From Candidatus Zixiibacteriota bacterium (GTDB lineage: Bacteria > Zixibacteria > MSB-5A5 > GN15 > FEB-12), in the NCBI GenBank assembly GCA_020351995.1, contig CP070674.1, forward strand, positions 2,601,519 to 2,665,518: DNA of 64,000 nucleotides, read 5' to 3'. The notes below the pieces were generated by a model. That model was given only the letters and a program-made list of their open reading frames with translations. It had not been told where the DNA came from and searched no databases. Positions 17,077 through 28,072 of the stretch are shown here, piece after piece. The position numbers and the translations under genes were made by a program. The number at the start of each line of letters is the position of its first letter. Position 1 is the first letter of the stretch.

Positions 17077-18147
17077 TTACTCCTGGCGTCCGTTCAATCG
17101 TCTGCGGTCGGAGAATTTGGTTAATAAGATAAAAAAAGCACCAAAAATAACAACCATAAAAACGACCAGCGATCCGAACACGATAAGACGGTTCCAGTAA
17201 AACATGGCCAGCGCGAGAAGACCGTAAATGACAGCCAGCAGGTAAAACGTGAAAACCACCTGCCTGCGAGAAAACCCCATTAGAGACAGATAATGAAACA
17301 AGTGACGGCGGTCAGCACGCATTATGTTTCGACCACTTACACTTCGCCGCACTGCCGAAGACAATACTTCCATTAAGGGCACTCCGAGCGCCAACAGGGG
17401 CATATACAAAGCCGTTGCCGTATATGATTTTAGCGGCATGGCCAGGGAGAAGAGCGCGAAGTAGTACCCAATCTGCATCGAACCGGAATCGCCGAGAAAA
17501 ACGCGTGCCGGATACCGGTTGTAGTACAAAAACAGGCTCAGAAAACCAACGAGAACCAGCACGAAAACCAGAACGGGCCCCACCTGATAAAGCTGCCCGA
17601 TAGCCATCAGAGACAGCGCGCCGATCAAAGACACCCCGGAGGCAAGTCCATCCAGCCCGTCGATCAGATTGATGGCATTGGTTAGTACTATTACCCATAG
17701 CACCGTAATGACAACAGAAAGCCATCCGACATCGATCTCAACGCCCTGAAACGGTATCGCCAGAAAGACCACTCTCAGGCCGCCGAGATAAAGGAGAAGT
17801 CCCGCCGCCGCCTGCGCGGCAAGCTTGACCCAGGCCGACGTCGGGGAAAGATCATCGGACAGTCCAACCAGCAGTATTATCAGTCCGCCGAGAAAAACGT
17901 AAATCACCGTGTCACTCAAGCCCTGGAACAGATCGTGGAAGAGCAGGTAGCCGATGCCTACCGTCAGCCAGGTAGTAATGAATAGAGCCAAACCTCCCAG
18001 TAGCGGGGTCGGACGCTTGTGTTTCTTGTGCTTACCCGGCATATCCAGAATACCGTACTTATGACCCAGACGTATAACGACCGGAACAAAGACAGCGCTC
18101 AGAACCAGGCTGACGGCAATAAGGCTAACTAAAGTAGTGGTCGGCAT
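17077..18147 (-). CDS. Polyprenyl-phosphate GlcNAc/hexose-1-phosphate transferase (WecA/TagO/MraY superfamily)
   Basis: 356-residue multi-spanning membrane enzyme that starts lipid-linked glycan synthesis by moving a sugar-1-phosphate from a UDP-sugar to undecaprenyl phosphate. Key motifs: KKHKRPTPLLGGLALF (cytosolic loop 1), LLVGLSDDLSPTSAW (Asp pair for Mg), TNAINLIDGLDGLASGVSL (the DG(L/I)DGLA motif) and RVFLGDSGSMQIGYY. MRADRRHLFHYL is the HxxH-type C-terminal loop. The 'NLIDGLDGLA' form favours the WecA/TagO branch over MraY. Downstream glycosyltransferases support a role in O-antigen-, capsule- or glycoprotein-type glycan assembly. Confidence 0.93.
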   Translation of the reverse strand: MPTTTLVSLIAVSLVLSAVFVPVVIRLGHKYGILDMPGKHKKHKRPTPLLGGLALFITTWLTVGIGYLLFHDLFQGLSDTVIYVFLGGLIILLVGLSDDLSPTSAWVKLAAQAAAGLLLYLGGLRVVFLAIPFQGVEIDVGWLSVVITVLWVIVLTNAINLIDGLDGLASGVSLIGALSLMAIGQLYQVGPVLVFVLVLVGFLSLFLYYNRYPARVFLGDSGSMQIGYYFALFSLAMPLKSYTATALYMPLLALGVPLMEVLSSAVRRSVSGRNIMRADRRHLFHYLSLMGFSRRQVVFTFYLLAVIYGLLALAMFYWNRLIVFGSLVVFMVVIFGAFFILLTKFSDRRRLNGRQE

Positions 18148-18157
18148 AGTGTAACAC

Positions 18158-19015
18158 CTAATTTCTTGCCACCGGTCTTCCCAGCAAGGATGCCAGCACC
18201 AGATGAATACCTAAGACAAGAGGCATAATAAACAATGATGCCGTGCCGGGGAAATGCTTTCGAAAATATTTCCAGAAAGAAATATGATGGTACCAGTTTC
18301 GTTTGAGTTTCCCCCCACGGCTGCCTTTTCCCCACAGATGGACCCCGCCGGCCCCGGGAACAAAGTAATTGATATATCCCGCGCGATTTAGTCTCAAGCA
18401 GAGGTCGGTGTCTTCCATGTACATGAAGAAACATTCATCAAAACCACCGAGGGCCATGAAGAGATCCTTCTTGACTGCCAGGAGCGTACCGGCCACCGAA
18501 GGTACCTCGGTCACCTCGGCAAAGTCTTCCAGAGTATACTTCCCACGGTTTCCAAAAAGGCGTGTAAATACCGAACCCCGGGAAAAAACGATATTGCCCG
18601 GTGAGGGAAACTGGCGGCAGGTGGCCTGAAACGAACCGTCGGGGAAGCGCATGCGACCGGTCACCGCTCCGACCCTGTCACGGCTCTGCCAGGTTCCCAG
18701 AAGCCTTTCGATCGCGCCTTCATCCAGAACCAGATCGGGATTGTGAAAGAGAAGAAACTCTCCCGATGCCACCCATGCCGCCTGATTGCAGGCGGCCGCG
18801 AAACCGACGTTCTCGTTCATCTCCATGATCCGTGCGGCTGAAAAGTAGCTCCGCACCCGGCTGATCGATTGATCGGACGAATTATTGTCAACCACTATCA
18901 ACTCGAAACCGGTGTTCTTGTGGAGTTGCTTCAATCTGGCGAGGGAATCTTCCAGGGCCGGAAGAGAGTTGCAGGTGACAATGATAATTGAGACCCTGTG
19001 CTTACTCAAACACAC
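18158..19015 (-). CDS. Family 2 glycosyltransferase (rhamnosyltransferase-like)
   Basis: 285 residues. The GT-A fold begins VSIIIVTCNSLPALEDSLARL, with FELIVVDNNSSDQS as the nucleotide-sugar-binding Asp region and VGFAAACNQAAWVASGEFLLF leading to the metal-binding acidic motif FHNPDLVL. MALGGFDECFFMYMEDTDLCLR is the catalytic-base region typical of rhamnosyltransferase-like GT2 enzymes. A C-terminal hydrophobic segment (ASLFIMPLVLGIHLVLASLL) may anchor it to the membrane. The GTG start at 19015 lacks a clear Shine-Dalgarno, so the exact N-terminus is uncertain. It lies 10 bases before the WecA-like gene in the same operon. Confidence 0.92.
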   Translation of the reverse strand: MCLSKHRVSIIIVTCNSLPALEDSLARLKQLHKNTGFELIVVDNNSSDQSISRVRSYFSAARIMEMNENVGFAAACNQAAWVASGEFLLFHNPDLVLDEGAIERLLGTWQSRDRVGAVTGRMRFPDGSFQATCRQFPSPGNIVFSRGSVFTRLFGNRGKYTLEDFAEVTEVPSVAGTLLAVKKDLFMALGGFDECFFMYMEDTDLCLRLNRAGYINYFVPGAGGVHLWGKGSRGGKLKRNWYHHISFWKYFRKHFPGTASLFIMPLVLGIHLVLASLLGRPVARN

Positions 19016-19027
19016 ATCAAAAACGAA

Positions 19028-19753
19028 TCAATTAAGCTTTCCAAATATTGACATAATTCGAAGCCACCACACCATCCATATCGCCTCTCGCATGATTTTC
19101 TTTGACATCTTTGAAGAGCCGGCTATGCGATCGACGAATATGATCGGTATTTCGTGAATCTTGAATCCTTTTTTCCAGGCTCGCATCGACATTTCAATCT
19201 GGAAGGAATACCCTGATGAGTTCACAGCGTCAAGATCGATTGTCTCGAGCACTTTGCGCCGGAAGCACTTGAATCCCCCGGTGGCGTCCCTTACCGGCAG
19301 TCCGGTTATTATACGAGTGTACACGTTGGCGAAATAAGACAGAAGCAGACGCGACATGGGCCAGTTGATAACGTTGACACCGGAAATATACCGCGAACCC
19401 AAGACGAGATCGTAGTTCTGGATCTCCCTCAGGAAATCTTTGATATATTCCGGGCCGTGCGAAAAATCGGCATCCATCTCAAAGACAAAATCATACTCCT
19501 GCTCGATGGCCCAGTGGAAACCGGCGATGTAGGCTTTTCCCAGACCATCCTTCTGGGAACGGTGCATAACATACACCTTTTCTTCCTCGCGGGCCAACCG
19601 GTCGGCTATCTCCCCCGTACCGTCGGGCGAGTTGTCATCCACGATCAGCACATGAATTCGGGGATCGAGCGGCAGGACAGCATGAACTATCTTTTCGATG
19701 TTGTCGCGCTCGTTGTATGTCGGGAAAATTATGAGGGCTCGTTGCTGTGACAT
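19028..19753 (-). CDS. Polyprenol-phosphate mannosyltransferase-like GT2 (Dpm1/Ppm family)
   Basis: 241 residues. Typical Dpm1 features in order: ALIIFPTYNERDNIEKIV, IHVLIVDDNSPDGTGEIAD, GLGKAYIAGFHWAIEQEYDFV, the metal motif FEMDADFSHGPEYI, and DATGGFKCFRRKVLETI. It probably moves a hexose from GDP- or UDP-sugar to a polyprenyl phosphate, giving the lipid-linked donor for a periplasmic glycosyltransferase. The neighbouring multi-spanning YfhO protein would fit as that partner. No C-terminal transmembrane helices are seen. Its ATG shares a base with the YfhO stop (TAATG), so the two are translationally coupled. Confidence 0.93.
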   Translation of the reverse strand: MSQQRALIIFPTYNERDNIEKIVHAVLPLDPRIHVLIVDDNSPDGTGEIADRLAREEEKVYVMHRSQKDGLGKAYIAGFHWAIEQEYDFVFEMDADFSHGPEYIKDFLREIQNYDLVLGSRYISGVNVINWPMSRLLLSYFANVYTRIITGLPVRDATGGFKCFRRKVLETIDLDAVNSSGYSFQIEMSMRAWKKGFKIHEIPIIFVDRIAGSSKMSKKIMREAIWMVWWLRIMSIFGKLN

Positions 19754-22224
19754 TAGGGTTGTTCTTTCCTTTCCATTTTGCTATGGGGTCTTCCCGTATA
19801 CCAGCAGACTCCTATTATAACAACCAGATACAGGAACGTCAAGCCGGTGACACTCTTACCCAGACGATAGCGGTCAGACTCGAACTTAAACAGGACCCGG
19901 CCCGCCCCGGCGGGAATCTCGACCGCTCTGAATGTCGAGTAACTTCTGTAGACCTCGGACGGCGTTCCGTCAACATAAGCGCGCCAGGCGTCGTAGTAGT
20001 TGTCGGTCAATACCAGAATCTTGTCGCTCGCCGCACTGACTCCCAGCAGGACCGAATCGGCCTGATAGTCGATAAACCAGACGGAGTCCGCACTCGCCGA
20101 ATCATGACGGTACTGAAGCGACGGCTCCTTTTCGAGGTATACTACCCGGCGCAAATCGTCGCTACCTCTGAGAACCTGTTCCCGGATATCCTCGACCTTA
20201 TCGAAGACCTTTACGCTGTCAACCAGGAAAGCTCGCGGTAGGGCATTCTCATTTCGCCAGATCTTGACGGCCCCGAAATCATCAATGACCGACACCGGCT
20301 TGCTACCGAAATATCCGTCAGGTATCGGCTGATCACCCGGGAAGAGTATATACTCCGCTCCTACCAGATTGAGAAAACGGGGATTCGTTTGATTTGACTT
20401 CAGCACTCCCCCCAGAAGATTATCGTACCAGCGAAGCTGATTGCCGTGATACCCTATCACGACTTCCACACCGTTTTCCGGCAGAATGTTTTCACCCACC
20501 ATACGGGTAGTGAAGTTCATTACGCGGAATTTCCCCTCTTGCTCCGTCATTACTTTGACAACCGGATTCGCCCTTGACTGAAACCGTTCGTAGTTAACCG
20601 CCTCGACGAACCGGCTGTTGAAGCGAACGCCGGAGATTACCGGCAGAGCGATCAGGGTCGCCAGCACCCACGGGCCGGCTTTCTCCGAGCGGTAAAGCCA
20701 GACGACCACCGCCATCAGAGCCACGGAGACAAAGGCGACCCAGGCGCCGGTCTGAATGGAGGGAAGGTTGATGTACGCCAGGTCCAGTTTAGACACTCCC
20801 GCCTGTACATAATTGGTCGCGGCATTATCGTAAAAGAGCGATACCCACAGATCCAGCATTCCACGCCCGTTAAGCTTAAATAGAACCGCTACCACGAACA
20901 GAAGGGCCGGGAAACCCCACAACAGGTAGGAGAATTTCTCCGACAACCGTTCGCGTATTTTATCTTTCTCTTCCAGAAGTGCCTGCACGGCCATACCGCC
21001 CAGTAGCGCCGCCGAGAACGAGAAAACGAACATGATAACGGAGGGCGCGCGCAGAGACTTAACCATCGGTATCACAAGAAAGAATATCTTAAACAAGGGC
21101 GTGGTGGCGCCCAGGGCATAGATCAAGGCGAACAGCGCCAGCCCCCCGAAGAAATATGACTCCCTGCGGCGGTAAAAAAAGAAGCCGATTAAGGCCGCGA
21201 AAAGAACAACCGTTCCGGCTGATTCAGAGTTATCCTTAAAAGCGTTTTTACCCCAGTACGGGGTCGACATGTCACTGCCTGAATGCCTCCCGGCGAACTC
21301 CGGGATTGCCAGAGAAATTACCTCTTCCTCGTGCATCGACCACGAGGTTGCCCAGTCCCAGCCTCGCTTGGCATCGGACCGCGGTGAGAACTCACTGGTA
21401 TAAACATAACCCGGGTAAAACTGAATCGCCGATATCATAAGGCCAATAACAACCGCGTATGCCGTCAACATTACCGGGCGTATCAACCGGAGGAATTCGC
21501 GCTTTTCTCTGAACAATAATATCAATCTGAAGGCGGTGTAAAAGGCCAGCACCCATAATGCGAAGTACGACATCTGCGGATGGGGACTGAGAATGATGAC
21601 GCCGATAACCAGCCCCAACAGGGAGAAATTTAACAGCGCTTTCCGCGTACCATCGCTGGCAAGGCCCCGCTCGAGGAAGAACATTACCAGCGGGAAAAGG
21701 GTAGTCACGTATATTTTTCCGTCGTGCCCCGGCGCGACCAGTGACACTAAATAAGGGGCGAACATGTAACACGCCGCCGAGAACAAGCCCGCTGTCTTTG
21801 ATAATTTGAATTGCCTGGCTGCGAGATACATGAAAATACCAGCCAGAAAGATATGTAAGAACAGCGTCCAACCCTGCCATCGGTCATGCGAAAGTATGAG
21901 CTTGAGCGCCGAGAGCGGATAAAATATGTCTCCATGAAACGCTTCCACGTACGGCATCCCGCCGAAAATGTAGGGGTTCCATTGCGGGATTGCCCCATGC
22001 TCGTGGATGTAGTCAACAAGAAGCGTGCGGAAGAAAACACCGGCCTGAATCTGATCCGACAGATACAGCATTTGGTCAGAGAAGATGAAATCACTGAACA
22101 GGACGATCAGAGCCAGAAATATTACGACGAAAACTATCGGTACAAAAAACGGCGAGCTTTCCGGGTCGAAGGAAGGCGCCTGACGCTTCGCGGGTGTCCT
22201 GGGGAACTTGTGTTTTTTTGCCAT
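19753..22224 (-). CDS. YfhO-family multi-spanning membrane protein (GT-C-like)
   Basis: 823-residue membrane protein. A basic cytosolic N-terminus (MAKKHKFPRTPAKRQ) is followed by about 12-14 hydrophobic helices and a soluble periplasmic C-terminal part (about 560-790), then a last helix (LTFLYLVVIIGVCWYTG). The loop after the first helix holds WNPYIFGGMPYVEAFHGDIFYP, the YfhO pattern 'P.WNP..F.G.P..a'. The C-terminal part contains LTDNYYDAWRAYVDGTPSEVYR and GAGRVLFKFESDRY, also typical of the family. Gram-positive relatives act in teichoic-acid glycosylation using polyprenyl-phospho-sugars, and a coupled Dpm1-like gene supports a similar GT-C role here. ATG 22224 (GGAG upstream) is preferred over TTG 22227. 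Confidence 0.85.
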   Translation of the reverse strand: MAKKHKFPRTPAKRQAPSFDPESSPFFVPIVFVVIFLALIVLFSDFIFSDQMLYLSDQIQAGVFFRTLLVDYIHEHGAIPQWNPYIFGGMPYVEAFHGDIFYPLSALKLILSHDRWQGWTLFLHIFLAGIFMYLAARQFKLSKTAGLFSAACYMFAPYLVSLVAPGHDGKIYVTTLFPLVMFFLERGLASDGTRKALLNFSLLGLVIGVIILSPHPQMSYFALWVLAFYTAFRLILLFREKREFLRLIRPVMLTAYAVVIGLMISAIQFYPGYVYTSEFSPRSDAKRGWDWATSWSMHEEEVISLAIPEFAGRHSGSDMSTPYWGKNAFKDNSESAGTVVLFAALIGFFFYRRRESYFFGGLALFALIYALGATTPLFKIFFLVIPMVKSLRAPSVIMFVFSFSAALLGGMAVQALLEEKDKIRERLSEKFSYLLWGFPALLFVVAVLFKLNGRGMLDLWVSLFYDNAATNYVQAGVSKLDLAYINLPSIQTGAWVAFVSVALMAVVVWLYRSEKAGPWVLATLIALPVISGVRFNSRFVEAVNYERFQSRANPVVKVMTEQEGKFRVMNFTTRMVGENILPENGVEVVIGYHGNQLRWYDNLLGGVLKSNQTNPRFLNLVGAEYILFPGDQPIPDGYFGSKPVSVIDDFGAVKIWRNENALPRAFLVDSVKVFDKVEDIREQVLRGSDDLRRVVYLEKEPSLQYRHDSASADSVWFIDYQADSVLLGVSAASDKILVLTDNYYDAWRAYVDGTPSEVYRSYSTFRAVEIPAGAGRVLFKFESDRYRLGKSVTGLTFLYLVVIIGVCWYTGRPHSKMERKEQP

Positions 22225-22261
22225 CAATTGCTCCAGCTTCGGATGATGCTAATCCGGTGTT

Positions 22262-23218
22262 TTAACTCTCTTGAGACTTATCTTCGAGAAGCCTGTTCAA
22301 TTTACGCCTGAGGTCTCCGACCTCCTCCTTGATTGCCGTCTGGCCCTCGGCCATGAACCCCATCAAAAACAGGCCGAAGCCCAGCCCGACCAGAAGGATC
22401 ACCAGGTACAGAAGCGGTAATTGGGTTTCTCCGAGCCAGTATTTCAAATAAATGGCCCAGAGTCCAACCAGAAACCCCAGCCCGAAGCATGTGCATCCAA
22501 TCAAGCCAAAAAACAATAGCGGTTTCTTCAGAAACGTGATTTGAAATTTCACGGCTAACATATCCAGAACGCCGATGGGGATGCGCCAGACTGAAAACTT
22601 GGTTGTTCCCCAGCGACGTTCATATAAACGTACCGGTACTTCTTCAACTTTGAAACCCTCGTTCGCCGCCAGCACCACCAGGTAGCGGTGCCAGTCCCGG
22701 CGCAGGAAAATATGGCGAACAATCTCCTTACGAAAGGCCTTGACAGCATTGAGATCATGCACCTTGAGACCGAATATCTTCCGCGAAATCCAGTTGTATA
22801 TACCCGACACGAACCACTTTCTGTACCGGCCCTGTTTCCAGCCGGTGCTTAGATCGGCTCCCTCCGCTATCGGTTCAACCAGACGAGGGATATCCTCGGG
22901 CAGATACTGAAGATCGGCGGGGTAGAAAACATAGACATCTCCCCTGGCAATCGCGAAACCTGTCTGAAGGGCCTCGGTCAGACCCCGGTTTCTCTGGTGA
23001 CTGGCATACCTGATAAAGTCGTACTTTTCGGCCGCCTGCTTTATCTTCTCAAGGGTATCGTCAGTGGAGCCATCGTCGACAAATACCAGCTCGGTCTTAA
23101 ACGGTGCTGCTTTCGCCATCTCGTCGTACAGTTGGCACAGCTCCTCGATGTTCCCCTCTTCGTTGAGAGCCGGGATTACAGTAGAAACAAAGAAATTGTA
23201 ATTTCTCTCACCTGCCAA
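22262..23218 (-). CDS. Membrane-anchored GT2 glycosyltransferase (GtrB/ArnC-like)
   Basis: 318 residues: GT-A domain with FVSTVIPALNEEGNIEELCQ, TELVFVDDGSTDDTLEKI, NRGLTEALQTGFAIARGDVYV and the metal motif FYPADLQYLPEDIP, then two transmembrane helices (LLFFGLIGCTCFGLGFLVGL and LPLLYLVILLVGLGFGLFLM) and a charged C-terminal helix. This is the polyprenyl-phosphate glucosyl/aminoarabinosyl-transferase (GtrB/ArnC) layout. It is the first gene of the minus-strand glycan cluster and lies 37 bases upstream of the YfhO gene. Confidence 0.92.
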   Translation of the reverse strand: MAGERNYNFFVSTVIPALNEEGNIEELCQLYDEMAKAAPFKTELVFVDDGSTDDTLEKIKQAAEKYDFIRYASHQRNRGLTEALQTGFAIARGDVYVFYPADLQYLPEDIPRLVEPIAEGADLSTGWKQGRYRKWFVSGIYNWISRKIFGLKVHDLNAVKAFRKEIVRHIFLRRDWHRYLVVLAANEGFKVEEVPVRLYERRWGTTKFSVWRIPIGVLDMLAVKFQITFLKKPLLFFGLIGCTCFGLGFLVGLWAIYLKYWLGETQLPLLYLVILLVGLGFGLFLMGFMAEGQTAIKEEVGDLRRKLNRLLEDKSQES

Positions 23219-23361
23219 AATACCTTCCCTTTACTTGCCCTTACTCACGAAAAATGCTATCCAAATTCAGGAAAGCCCAATAGCCAGTTAGTGTTAGCCG
23301 AAGAGTCAACTCTTGCACCGCTAATGGGCCTGACGTGCCTTAAGTATTGTTGTTTATTGAC

Positions 23362-23384
23362 AAAAACTCAACTGCTTTTTTGAG
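23362..23384 (-). terminator. Weak candidate terminator after the 23411-24319 gene
   Basis: On the minus strand CTCAA-AAAAGCAG-TTGAG followed by TTTTTG. The stem has only five pairs, but the U-run is directly adjacent and the position, just after a stop and before the next gene, is right. Confidence 0.4.
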
Positions 23385-23410
23385 AGGCTATGAAACCGAC
23401 AGGACTGGCT

Positions 23411-24319
23411 CTATTCCATTCCCTCCTCAAACATTCCGCTGTAAGGGTTAAAGATAAAGCGGAGCGTTCCTTCTTCTCTCAACTCATCATTTTCCTTGAT
23501 GGTATACACCGAAACTATTTCGAGGGCGTTTCCGTCGGCGTCTTCCACAACCGTGATTTCGGCGTCGTAAATGACCTCGGTATCACCCTCAACGTCATTA
23601 TGGTAATAGTCTTCCTTGTGTTTCACCACCGAGGCCACCGGCCTGACACCCCCCTCGCCAATCAGGTAATAATTGATCTTCTCCTCGTCACAGGAAAACG
23701 GTCCGTTACAACATGGATTCTCACCGGACATGGAGAATACGAGGCTTAACAAGATATCTCCAACGATATGATAAGACTCGGCCACGGATATTTTCGACAG
23801 AGCCAGAATGTCTTTGCACTTCCACCAGTGCGGAAGAAAGGCCAGTTTGGTTTCGCTCTCCGTTATGGTCAGGGTCGTCAGCCGTTCGTCATAATAGGTA
23901 TCCCGATAGTAATCGCGATATGAAAAACACCGGTAGGCCATCAGGACCACGACGGAAGCCGGGTCCTTGCCGGTGTAAACATAGATTGGCCTAAACAGGC
24001 TCCCCGGCACGTTGGTTGGATCACTTCCCCAGTGGCCTATCATCGACGTACAACCGCTATCATAGGCGATTGGCACCATGCCTATCAGTATTTCTTCGAC
24101 CTGCTCGCCGAGTGTCGCCGTATCTGTCATTACGAAGTTGCTGAAGAACACACGTAGTGCCTCTTGTGCCTCCCCCTCAATCGAAACCTGAACGTCCGTC
24201 AGAGGCAGATTGACTCTACGCTGGGCGGAAACCGACGTTGTCACCACCGCACTTAGCCATATTAACAACAAAACAGATGACGCTCGAAGTGCTACTGTTA
24301 AACCATTCCCAGATCTCAT
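23411..24319 (-). CDS. Secreted protein of unknown function
   Basis: 302 residues from the ATG at 24319, chosen because AAAGGAG lies 9 bases upstream; a GTG 45 bases earlier is less likely. A signal peptide is clear (ASSVLLLIWLSAVVTTSVSA, cleavage before QRR). The mature part has several cysteines (DSGCTSM, YRCFSYR, WWKCKD, NPCCNGPFSCDEE), suggesting periplasmic disulfides, and ends in a beta-rich acidic region (DVEGDTEVIYDAEITVVEDA, TLRFIFNPYSGMFEEG). I recognise no family. It follows the O-methyltransferase gene by 14 bases in the same direction and may be co-transcribed. Confidence 0.65.
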   Translation of the reverse strand: MRSGNGLTVALRASSVLLLIWLSAVVTTSVSAQRRVNLPLTDVQVSIEGEAQEALRVFFSNFVMTDTATLGEQVEEILIGMVPIAYDSGCTSMIGHWGSDPTNVPGSLFRPIYVYTGKDPASVVVLMAYRCFSYRDYYRDTYYDERLTTLTITESETKLAFLPHWWKCKDILALSKISVAESYHIVGDILLSLVFSMSGENPCCNGPFSCDEEKINYYLIGEGGVRPVASVVKHKEDYYHNDVEGDTEVIYDAEITVVEDADGNALEIVSVYTIKENDELREEGTLRFIFNPYSGMFEEGME

Positions 24320-24333
24320 AGCGGACTCTCCTT

Positions 24334-24939
24334 TTACTCTCTCCCATTCAAGATGCGTCGGCACAGCAGCTCACCCCTGCCAATCGGAACCACCACGGCG
24401 TCAACGCGCCGGTCAGCCATGGCCCGGTCGACAAGGCTTTGAAGGGTTTCAGCATGGCTGATGACATTGTCGGCCACCAACAGTCCCCCGCGTACCAGCT
24501 TTGGAACAATCAACTCATAACATTCAAGATACACTTCCTTTTCGGCGTCCAGAAAACAGAATGAAATGCCATTCAAACCGGACAGATATTCGCGAGCGTC
24601 ACCGACAATCACCTTGATGATATCATCCATCCCGGCTAGCCGAAAGGTTTCTTGGGCCATATGCGCCTTTTCTTCCAGCACCTCGAAAGTAGTCAGGCGC
24701 ACACCACGTTCCCGGCATGCCAGTCCCAAATAGAGGCTGGAATACCCGGCACTGGTTCCTATTTCAACAAAGTTGCCCTGCGGCGTGCTGCTGGCGACAA
24801 TCGCAAGGAATTTCGCTGTTTCGGGCGGAATTTGTCTCAGACGCTTATCCCGGGGAGTTCCGTCGACGCGGTCTCTGGCGTCGATAGCCTCAAGACGGCG
24901 CATCTGCTCCAGCACCCGTTCGGGGATATCACCAAACAT
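24334..24939 (-). CDS. SAM-dependent O-methyltransferase (family 3, catechol-O-methyltransferase-like)
   Basis: 201 residues, a single Rossmann-fold methyltransferase. Motif I is [19 protein letters not shown]; the acidic residue binding SAM ribose is in [25 protein letters not shown] is motif [22 protein letters not shown] and [16 protein letters not shown] are the metal-binding Asp regions of family 3. The substrate cannot be inferred. It lies 27 bases downstream of pyrC in the same direction. Confidence 0.9.
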   Translation of the reverse strand: MFGDIPERVLEQMRRLEAIDARDRVDGTPRDKRLRQIPPETAKFLAIVASSTPQGNFVEIGTSAGYSSLYLGLACRERGVRLTTFEVLEEKAHMAQETFRLAGMDDIIKVIVGDAREYLSGLNGISFCFLDAEKEVYLECYELIVPKLVRGGLLVADNVISHAETLQSLVDRAMADRRVDAVVVPIGRGELLCRRILNGRE

Positions 24940-24966
24940 TTTTTCTCCTGCTTTCCCGGCCGACCG

Positions 24967-26280
24967 TTATTGTTCGAACACAATTCGGCCGCCTAATATT
25001 GTTTTATACACCTGTCCCGACAGCTTCCACCCGATAAATGGCGAGTTCTTAGACTTGGAACGGAATTTGTCCGCCTTCACCGTCCACTTCTTGTCCGGAT
25101 CTATCAGGGTAATATCCGCCGGTGAGCCCTCGGCCAGGGTACCGCCGGGCAAATTCAGGATTCTGGCCGGGTTGGCGGTCATTTTGCGAATAGCGTCCGC
25201 CCAGCTCAGGTATCCCTTATCGACCAGATACGTCTTTATCAACCCCAGTGTGGTCTCCAGACCTATCATCCCGGCCGGAGCCAGATCGAATTCACAATCC
25301 TTATCTTCCTCTGAGTGAGGGGCGTGATCGGACGCGATGCAGTCGATAGTTCCGTCCACCAGTCCTTCAATCACAGCGTCCCTGTCAGCGGCGGTGCGAA
25401 TCGGGGGATTCACCCGCAGATTAGTGTTGAATTCCTTGCCGATCTCTTCATCGGTAAGCACCAGGTGATGTGGTGTCGCCTCGGCCGTTACTCTCACACC
25501 ATCTTTCTTCGCCTCCCGGATCGCCGCCACTGCCTGTCGGGTCGACACGTGTTGGATGTGAAGGCGGGCGCCGGTGAAGCGGCAAAGGGCGATATCTCTG
25601 AGGACAGCGATTTCTTCGGCCACCGCCGGGGCCCCTTTCATTCCCAGACGGCTTGACTGAAACGACTCGTTCATTACCCCGCCGGCGCATAGATATTGAT
25701 CTTCGGCATGCTGCATGACCGGGATATTGAACATCTTAGCGTATTCCAGACCCCGGCGCATGATTTCCGGGTTCTGGGGATACTTGCCATCGTCACTTAT
25801 GGCCACGGCGCCGATTTTTACCAGGTCGCCGATTTCGGAAAGTTCCTTGCCTTCAAGGTTCTTCGTCACCGCACCAACCACGTATACCCTGGCATCACAA
25901 TCTTTGGCCCGGTCCTGAACGAATTTGACTGTTTCCTGGTTATCTATCCGGGGTGTGGTGTTGGGCATACAGCACACCGCCGTGAACCCGCCCGCTGCCG
26001 CCGCCCGGCAACCTGATTCGATGGTTTCGGCGTCTTCACGACCCGGTTCACGCAGATGGACATGGATATCGATCAGCCCCGGCACCACCAGCTTATCGGT
26101 AGCATCTACAATAAGGGCCTTGTCGAGGCTCTTAACTTCCTTTTGTACCGCCGCCGCAGGGGTGACAATTTTCTTTATCAGGCCGTCTTTAATGAACACG
26201 TACGCATCTTTGCCAAATCCTAGAGCAGGGTCAATAATACGGCCACCAGTGATCACCAGGTCATATTTCTTGCCTGCCAT
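24967..26280 (-). CDS. pyrC: Dihydroorotase (class I)
   Basis: 437 residues. Zinc amidohydrolase that cyclises carbamoyl-aspartate to dihydroorotate, third step of UMP synthesis. Metal motifs: LVVPGLIDIHVHLREPGRED (HxH), MQHAEDQYLC, LHIQHVSTRQAV and the Asp in IASDHAPHSEEDKD. The carboxylated-Lys position of some class I enzymes cannot be assigned by eye. It is the third gene of pyrRBC, 2 bases after the pyrB stop. Confidence 0.97.
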   Translation of the reverse strand: MAGKKYDLVITGGRIIDPALGFGKDAYVFIKDGLIKKIVTPAAAVQKEVKSLDKALIVDATDKLVVPGLIDIHVHLREPGREDAETIESGCRAAAAGGFTAVCCMPNTTPRIDNQETVKFVQDRAKDCDARVYVVGAVTKNLEGKELSEIGDLVKIGAVAISDDGKYPQNPEIMRRGLEYAKMFNIPVMQHAEDQYLCAGGVMNESFQSSRLGMKGAPAVAEEIAVLRDIALCRFTGARLHIQHVSTRQAVAAIREAKKDGVRVTAEATPHHLVLTDEEIGKEFNTNLRVNPPIRTAADRDAVIEGLVDGTIDCIASDHAPHSEEDKDCEFDLAPAGMIGLETTLGLIKTYLVDKGYLSWADAIRKMTANPARILNLPGGTLAEGSPADITLIDPDKKWTVKADKFRSKSKNSPFIGWKLSGQVYKTILGGRIVFEQ

Positions 26281-26282
26281 AT

Positions 26283-27926
<1,644 letters not shown>

Positions 27927-27932
27927 AATAAC

Positions 27933-27967
27933 ACCTTTAGTAGCCTCACTGAACTACCTTAAAAGGT
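27933..27967 (-). promoter_or_regulatory. PyrR-binding RNA hairpin in the pyrRBC leader
   Basis: On the transcript: lower stem ACCUUU/AAAGGU, a purine-rich bulge (UAAG opposite U), upper stem GUAGUU/GGCUAC and a hexaloop CAGUGA. The loop fits the known PyrR consensus CNGNGA, and AGUUCAGUGAGGCU fits the ARUCCNGNGAGGYU consensus at all but one position. I see no intrinsic terminator between this hairpin and pyrR, so the control is more likely translational than attenuation. Confidence 0.85.
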
Positions 27968-28014
27968 TCTTGTGATAGCGCAAAGCCAGTCTTTACGCAT
28001 ATCCGTTAGAGCCG

Positions 28015-28042
28015 ATTATAACTGATTATCTCTGCCTGTCAA
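28015..28042 (-). promoter_or_regulatory. Consensus sigma-70-type promoter for pyrRBC
   Basis: TTGACA (28037-28042 on the minus strand), 16-base spacer, TATAAT (28015-28020). Both hexamers match the consensus exactly. Predicted transcription starts near 28007, giving a leader of about 180 bases that contains the PyrR hairpin. Confidence 0.88.
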
Positions 28043-28072
28043 GTTAATCATGGAAAAAGCCAAAAAAAGTTG

